The notes beneath the pieces are model-generated. The model was given only the letters and a program-made list of their open reading frames with translations. It was not told the origin of the DNA and made no database searches. Positions 61,101-64,000 of a stretch of DNA of 64,000 nt are shown piece after piece (within the stretch, counting starts at the first letter, position 1; every line of letters starts with the position of its first letter). Origin of the DNA: Arenicola marina (Eukaryota; Annelida; Polychaeta; Arenicolidae). The translations under genes and the position numbers were made by a program. Location: NCBI GenBank assembly GCA_964019135.1, contig OZ025263.1, positions 37,302,133 to 37,366,132 on the forward strand, read 5' to 3'.

Positions 61101-63956
61101 AACTATCACATGACAGCTGTACAAGCAAGCTTGTGTAGGGGACAGCACAGTACATGTACCAAACTATCACATGACAGCTGTACAAGCAAGCTTGTGTAGG
61201 GGACAGCACAGTACATGTACCAATCTGTCACATGACAGCTGTACAAGCAAGCTTGTGTAGGGGACAGCACAGTACATGTACCAATCTGTCACATGACAGC
61301 TGTACAAGCAAGCTTGTGTAGGGGACAGCACATGTACCGATCTATCACATGACAGCTGTACAAGCAAGCTTGTGTAGGGGACAGCACAGTACATGTACCA
61401 AACTATCACATGACAGCTGTACAAGCAGGCTTATGTAGGGGACAGCACAGTACATGTACCAAACTATCACATGACAGCTGTACAAGCAAGCTTGTGTAGG
61501 GGACAGCACAGTACATGTACCAAACTATCACATGACAGCTGTCCAGCAGGCTTGTGTAGGGGACAGCACGTGTACCGATCTATCACATGACAGCTGTACA
61601 AGCAAGCTTGTGTAGGGGACAGCACAGTACATGTACCAAACTATCACATGACAGCTGTACAAGCAGGCTTGTGTAGGGGACAGCACAGTACATGTACCAA
61701 TCTGTCACATGACAGCTGTACAGCAGGCTTGTGTAGGGGACAGCATGTGTACCGGTCTATCACATGACAGCTGTACAAGCAAGCTTGTGTAGGGGACAGC
61801 ACAGTACATGTACCAAACTATCACATGACAGCTGTACAGCAGGCTTGTGTAGGGGACAGCATGTGTACCGGTCTATCACATGACAGCTGTACAAGCAAGC
61901 TTGTGTAGGGGACAGCACAGTACATGTACCAAACTATCACATGACAGCTGTACAGCAGGCTTGTGTAGGGGACAGCACAGTACATGTACCAAACTATCAC
62001 ATGACAGCTGTACAAGCAAGCTTGTGTAGGGGACAGCACAGTACATGTACCAAACTATCACATGACAGCTGTACAAGCAGGCTTGTGTAGGGGACAGCAC
62101 AGTACATGTACCAAACTATCACATGACAGCTGTACAAGCAAGCTTGTGTAGGGGACAGCACAGTACATGTACCAATCTGTCACATGACAGCTGTACAAGC
62201 AAGCTTGTGTAGGGGACAGCACAGTACATGTACCAAACTATCACATGACAGCTGTACAAGCAGGCTTGTGTAGGGGACAGCACAGTACATGTACCAAACT
62301 ATCACATGACAGCTGTACAAGCAAGCTTGTGTAGGGGACAGCACAGTACATGTACCAATCTGTCACATGACAGCTGTACAAGCAAGCTTGTGTAGGGGAC
62401 AGCACAGTACATGTACCAAACTATCACATGACAGCTGTACAAGCAGGCTTGTGTAGGGGACAGCACAGTACATGTACCAAACTATCACATGACAGCTGTA
62501 CAAGCAAGCTTGTGTAGGGGACAGCACAGTACATGTACCAAACTATCACATGACAGCTGTACAAGCAGGCTTGTGTAGGGGACAGCACAGTACATGTACC
62601 AAACTATCACATGACAGCTGTACAAGCAGGCTTGTGTAGGGGACAGCACAGTACATGTACCAATCTGTCACATGACAGCTGTACAAGCAAGCTTGTGTAG
62701 GGGACAGCACGTGTACCGGTCTATCACATGACAGCTGTACAAGCAAGCTTGTGTAGGGGACAGCACAGTACATGTACCAAACTATCACATGACAGCTGTA
62801 CAAGCAGGCTTGTGTAGGGGACAGCACAGTACATGTACCAATCTGTCACATGACAGCTGTACAAGCAAGCTTGTGTAGGGGACAGCACGTGTACCGGTCT
62901 ATCACATGACAGCTGTACAAGCAAGCTTGTGTAGGGGACAGCACAGTACATGTACCAAACTATCACATGACAGCTGTACAAGCAGGCTTGTGTAGGGGAC
63001 AGCACAGTACATGTACCAAACTATCACATGACAGCTGTACAAGCAAGCTTGTGTAGGGGACAGCACATGTACATGTACCAAACTATCACATGACAGCTGT
63101 ACAAGCAGGCTTGTGTAGGGGACAGCACAGTACATGTACCAAACTATCACATGACAGCTGTACAAGCAGGCTTATGTAGGAGACAGCACAGTACATGTAC
63201 CAAACTATCACATGACAGCTGTACAAGCAAGCTTGTGTAGGGGACAGCACATGTACCAAACTATCACATGACAGCTGTACAAGCAAGCTTGTGTAGTGGA
63301 TATAGTACATGCAGGCTGTCCAGCACACCCTCATGAAAAAGTAGGACAAAAGTAGGAATGGAAATACAGAAAAAGTAGGACAAAAGTAGGAAAATAGAAG
63401 CAAAAAGTATGACTCAAATAGCATATGTAGCAACATTACTCCGGATAAACAAATGACAAAAAATTATATTACTGAGAAAATGCTGTTTTAGGACATTTCT
63501 TATATGCTGCTCAGCCGTACCTGTATTTTCATTATTAGAACTTGACAGACACTAGTGTTGATTTTAAAATATATCAGGATGCAAAAACAAAATACCTCTG
63601 ACTTTTGCAATAATAGAAGCGATATACACACTTTTACAGCAATTCACGACATTTTGAAATTGCGCCTGGTGAAGCAAATACCAAAAAGTAGGAAAAAGTA
63701 GGAAAATGTAGGTATTTTGAAGAAAAAGTAAGAAAAAAAAGGATGGAGACAACAAAGTAGGAAAAGTAGGATCACTGGACAGCCTGTACATGTACCAATC
63801 TGTCACATGACAGCTGTATAAAGTAGGCTTGTGTAATGGATAGAGTAGTAAATAACCTACGAGCCTAAGTCTCTTGTTCAGCCAGTAGTCATACACTGCA
63901 ATGGTGAGGTCATCATCTTCCTTGAGAAGTGCCTTAGCTTCATGCAATGTCACCAC
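46073..63956 (-). CDS. EPC1: Enhancer of Polycomb homolog (EPC1/EPC2), 12 exons, 5' end outside the window
   Basis: Exons, 5' to 3': 63861-63956, 59714-59821, 59484-59551, 58498-58578, 58107-58224, 57465-57665, 56756-56842, 55048-55196, 54380-54505, 53423-54060, 52345-52876, 46073-46136. All junctions are GT-AG and in phase, giving 755 residues plus stop. Residues 1-118 are the C-terminal half of the EPcA domain (HEAKALLKEDDD, PYVAFRRRTEKMQTRK, a basic helix ending IMEKR). Next come a basic and Gln-rich stretch (about 165-195), SSEEEPLSP, DPDGVYAFRRKAG (about 236-248), GFARRRVGRGGR (about 292-303), HFRPRTP (about 347-353), LDSATAQFAAS (about 460-470), an Ala/Pro-rich tail and a final VAMEVT. 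EPC is the scaffold of the NuA4/TIP60 histone acetyltransferase module in the nucleus; EPcA wraps the acetyltransferase and faces the nucleosome. The missing N terminus (about 130 residues in vertebrates) must lie right of 64000. Invertebrates usually have one gene, so EPC1 against EPC2 cannot be decided. Confidence 0.97.
46137..46287 (-). other. EPC1: Unique piece of the EPC last intron
   Basis: AT-rich, holding the branch-point and pyrimidine region of the last exon. Nothing else seen. Confidence 0.6.
46288..52290. repeat. 40/43-bp array of about 6 kb inside the last EPC intron
   Basis: About 145 copies of CCTACAGAGACCAGGCCAGG then AAGCAGCCTCCGTCGTGGTA, in 40-bp and 43-bp (one extra GGT) forms. 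Variants include CCCCCGTCGGGG, CAGTACGCAG and CTCAGAGAGACC. A block of about 3.0 kb is duplicated: the segment from about 47056 recurs from 50082 (displacement 3026), and its far end at about 48506 recurs at 51446 (displacement 2940), so one copy gained or lost two 43-bp units. Because 40 and 43 both leave 1 modulo 3, the frame cycles and plus-strand frames of up to 1030 codons arise; they are artefacts. Confidence 0.97.
52345..52876 (-). CDS. EPC1: EPC exon 11 of those seen, Ala/Pro-rich
   Basis: Acceptor GTGTTTTGCAG ends at 52877; 176 codons follow, starting SKTCGLSTSP and ending SVLKLASTPHGRNDALA, with CG carried to the last exon. The donor is CG|GTGAGC. It contains an (AP)n run near the middle. 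Reading through the donor meets TGA at 52343-52341, which looks like a stop but is intronic. SVLKLA matches the SALKLA near the vertebrate C terminus. Confidence 0.93.
52877..53422 (-). other. EPC1: EPC intron
   Basis: Unique DNA with no array, unlike most of the larger introns. Confidence 0.7.
53423..54060 (-). CDS. EPC1: EPC large exon with FRPRTP and the Gln-rich segment
   Basis: Begins A (completing ATA) then RHFRPRTPTPEE, followed by a Gln-rich helix (HREQLLQMQRQQQEQLLRQE) and FTLDSATAQFAASAV, which corresponds to the vertebrate TLDSASAQFAASAL. The tail is Gly/Ala/Pro-rich and low in complexity. Ends GACT|GTAAGT. Confidence 0.95.
54061..54379 (-). repeat. EPC intron with a short array of about 41 bp
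   Basis: 54080-54262 has four or five diverged copies of CACTCGTCAACATCTTACCA then AACCAGACATAAACACAAGT. Confidence 0.8.
54380..54505 (-). CDS. EPC1: EPC exon (VLLDRACTQWDDWLSELD)
   Basis: G54505 completes Arg of VGRGGR; 41 codons follow, ending IKEHK, and AT is carried over. VLLDRA directly follows GRGGR in vertebrate EPC1. Donor GTAAGT. Confidence 0.95.
54506..55047 (-). other. EPC1: EPC intron, unique
   Basis: No array or element seen. Confidence 0.7.
55048..55196 (-). CDS. EPC1: EPC exon with GFARRRVGRGGR
   Basis: Encodes PIPDGFGSWPWSGREEGG, then LGDQNFRYSMTTLTQP, RRCVGFARRRVGRGG and AG. This is the most conserved block outside EPcA. Donor GTAGGT, acceptor TGTCTTGCAG. Confidence 0.97.
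55197..56755 (-). repeat. EPC intron filled by two arrays (34/37 bp and 41 bp)
   Basis: 55222-56305: about 31 copies of CCAGTCCACTCATCACACGC then ACCTGTGACATATT, with a 3-bp CCACAGT insertion variant and TTGTGTCATATT variants. 56315-56710: about 9 copies of CATTGGCCTAGGGCTCCATT then GTCAGACATGCGGCCCCAAAC. Array covers over 90% of the intron, up to about 45 bp from the flanking exon. Confidence 0.95.
56756..56842 (-). CDS. EPC1: EPC exon with DPDGVYAFRRKAG
   Basis: 29 codons, QLSLSDHDTEDDPDGV then YAFRRKAGCFYHA; vertebrate EPC has DNDPDGPFAFRRKAGCQY at this place. Acceptor TTTACTCAG, donor GTGAGT. Confidence 0.96.
56843..57464 (-). repeat. EPC intron with a 20-bp array
   Basis: 56910-57090: about 9 copies of ACCACCAGTGACACTGATAT with AGTGATACT and deletion variants. 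The rest of the intron is unique. Confidence 0.88.
57465..57665 (-). CDS. EPC1: EPC exon, basic and Gln-rich
   Basis: 67 codons starting EEVFVRKKREYKKRKHKV followed by a Gln run, then HPYSSEEEPLSP. The SSEEEPLS end matches SSDEEPLS of EPC1. The CAG/CAA run could be length-polymorphic. Confidence 0.95.
57666..58106 (-). other. EPC1: EPC intron, unique
   Basis: No repeat or element seen. Confidence 0.7.
58107..58224 (-). CDS. EPC1: EPC exon (HQMNDWDGKALTEALAQRH)
   Basis: A58224 completes Arg of MEKR; 39 codons follow, ending LNRDWGTK. Less conserved linker after EPcA. Donor GTGAGT. Confidence 0.93.
58225..58497 (-). other. EPC1: EPC intron, unique
   Basis: No array seen. Confidence 0.7.
58498..58578 (-). 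CDS. EPC1: EPC exon, end of EPcA
   Basis: A58578 completes Leu; TILELVKRRDKSKKELLQL then TIEIMEK and CG. Corresponds to the vertebrate TILEMIKRREKSKRELL. Donor GTAAGA. Confidence 0.97.
58579..59483 (-). repeat. EPC intron with a 16-bp array
   Basis: 58725-59125: about 25 copies of ACTGGTCAGGGGTGAC with GATACTG, GGGGGAACAC and truncated variants. At 59185-59325 a fragment of about 40 bp (AATATTTAGATGTGATAATA then TAAACTGGCCTTTCC) is present twice. Confidence 0.9.
59484..59551 (-). CDS. EPC1: EPC exon (NRKNDEASYEKMLKLRRDLNRA)
   Basis: 22 codons plus TT. Nearly identical to vertebrate EPC over its full length. Acceptor TTTGTTCCAG, donor GTGAGT. Confidence 0.97.
59714..59821 (-). CDS. EPC1: EPC exon (PYVAFRRRTEKMQTRK)
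   Basis: 36 codons, QHALIPQVKTEKRDGSTTNN then PYVAFRRRTEKMQTRK, the signature core of EPcA. Phase 0 at both ends. Confidence 0.98.
60240..63305. repeat. 61-bp array, about 50 copies
   Basis: Unit ACAGCACAGTACATGTACCA, AACTATCACATGACAGCTGT, ACAAGCAAGCTTGTGTAGGG plus G. Short 56-bp units read GCACGTGTACCGATC. Higher-order periods are visible: 361 bp (six units) over about 60445-61424 and 178 bp (three units) over about 62546-63165. Palindromes GTACATGTAC, CAGCTG and CAAGCTTG occur in each copy. One diverged unit lies beyond the transposon at 63787-63845. Confidence 0.97.
63306..63311. other. Target-site duplication, left copy
   Basis: TACATG immediately before the element's CAGGCTGTCCAG end. 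Identical TACATG follows the other end at 63787-63792. Confidence 0.75.
63312..63786. mobile_element. Non-autonomous DNA transposon (475 bp) inserted in a satellite unit
   Basis: Perfect 12-bp terminal inverted repeats, CAGGCTGTCCAG at 63312 and CTGGACAGCCTG at 63775-63786, flanked by a 6-bp duplication TACATG. Removing the element and one TACATG restores a 61-bp satellite unit (AGTACATGTACCAATCTGTC), which fixes the boundaries. Both subterminal regions are packed with direct AAAAGTAGGA copies. No frame for a transposase. CAG ends are hAT-like, but the 6-bp duplication is not the usual 8 bp, so the superfamily is open. Confidence 0.8.
63861..63956 (-). CDS. EPC1: First EPC exon in the window (partial EPcA)
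   Basis: 32 codons, VVTLHEAKALLKEDDD then LTIAVYDYWLNKRLRL; vertebrate EPC has VSLQEAKLLLKEDDELIREVYEYW here. Acceptor CTTGACCTTGCAG ends at 63957, donor GTAGGT. Earlier exons lie beyond 64000. Confidence 0.96.
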
Positions 63957-64000
63957 CTGCAAGGTCAAGAGCGTTCAATCAATCAACAATTGAGTTGAAC
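63957..64000 (-). other. EPC1: EPC intron, cut by the right edge
   Basis: Only the acceptor end is visible. Confidence 0.7.

Larger units (their letters stand above)
59822..63860 (-). other. EPC1: EPC intron of 4.0 kb
   Basis: Holds the 61-bp array (60240-63300) and a transposon insertion (63312-63786), listed separately. 59822-60239 is AT-rich unique DNA. Confidence 0.85.

Overview
This window is nuclear DNA of a multicellular animal, most likely a marine invertebrate; I cannot place it more precisely. The evidence is GT-AG introns, two recognisable metazoan genes split into many small exons, several small transposon relics, and an extreme load of tandem repeats. By my own addition, about two thirds of the 64 kb is tandem array: more than twenty distinct families with units of 12 to 189 bp. 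Many units are multiples of 3 without stop codons (12, 24, 27, 36, 45 bp), or return to frame every three units (38, 40 bp). They therefore create long open frames on both strands that are not genes.

Layout. 1-15325: a 36-bp array running off the left edge. 15484-18965: three plus-strand exons of a SPO16 (C1orf146-like) meiotic crossover gene; its 5' part lies left of the window and its 3' end was not found. 19066-31112: arrays of 45, 59, 17, 24, 27 and 12 bp separated by short unique islands, one of which carries an unrecognised 471-codon frame (27404-28819). 31113-41046: mostly unique or dispersed-repeat DNA with MITE-like elements. It includes a 3.9-kb structure with inverted ends around a 189-bp satellite, with a possible recombinase fragment inside. 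42088-46023: five more arrays. 46073-63956: the minus-strand gene for Enhancer of Polycomb (EPC1/EPC2 orthologue). Twelve exons are in exact phase, its 5' part lies right of the window, and most of its larger introns hold their own arrays.

The most useful reconstruction is the EPC 3' end. The exon before last ends at a splice donor at 52345. A 21-codon last exon lies at 46073-46136, beyond a 6-kb 40/43-bp array. Reading the frame straight on gives a false stop at 52341. The two genes converge (SPO16 on +, EPC on -). EPC is a chromatin scaffold of the NuA4/TIP60 acetyltransferase complex and SPO16 is a meiotic recombination factor; nothing in the sequence links them functionally.
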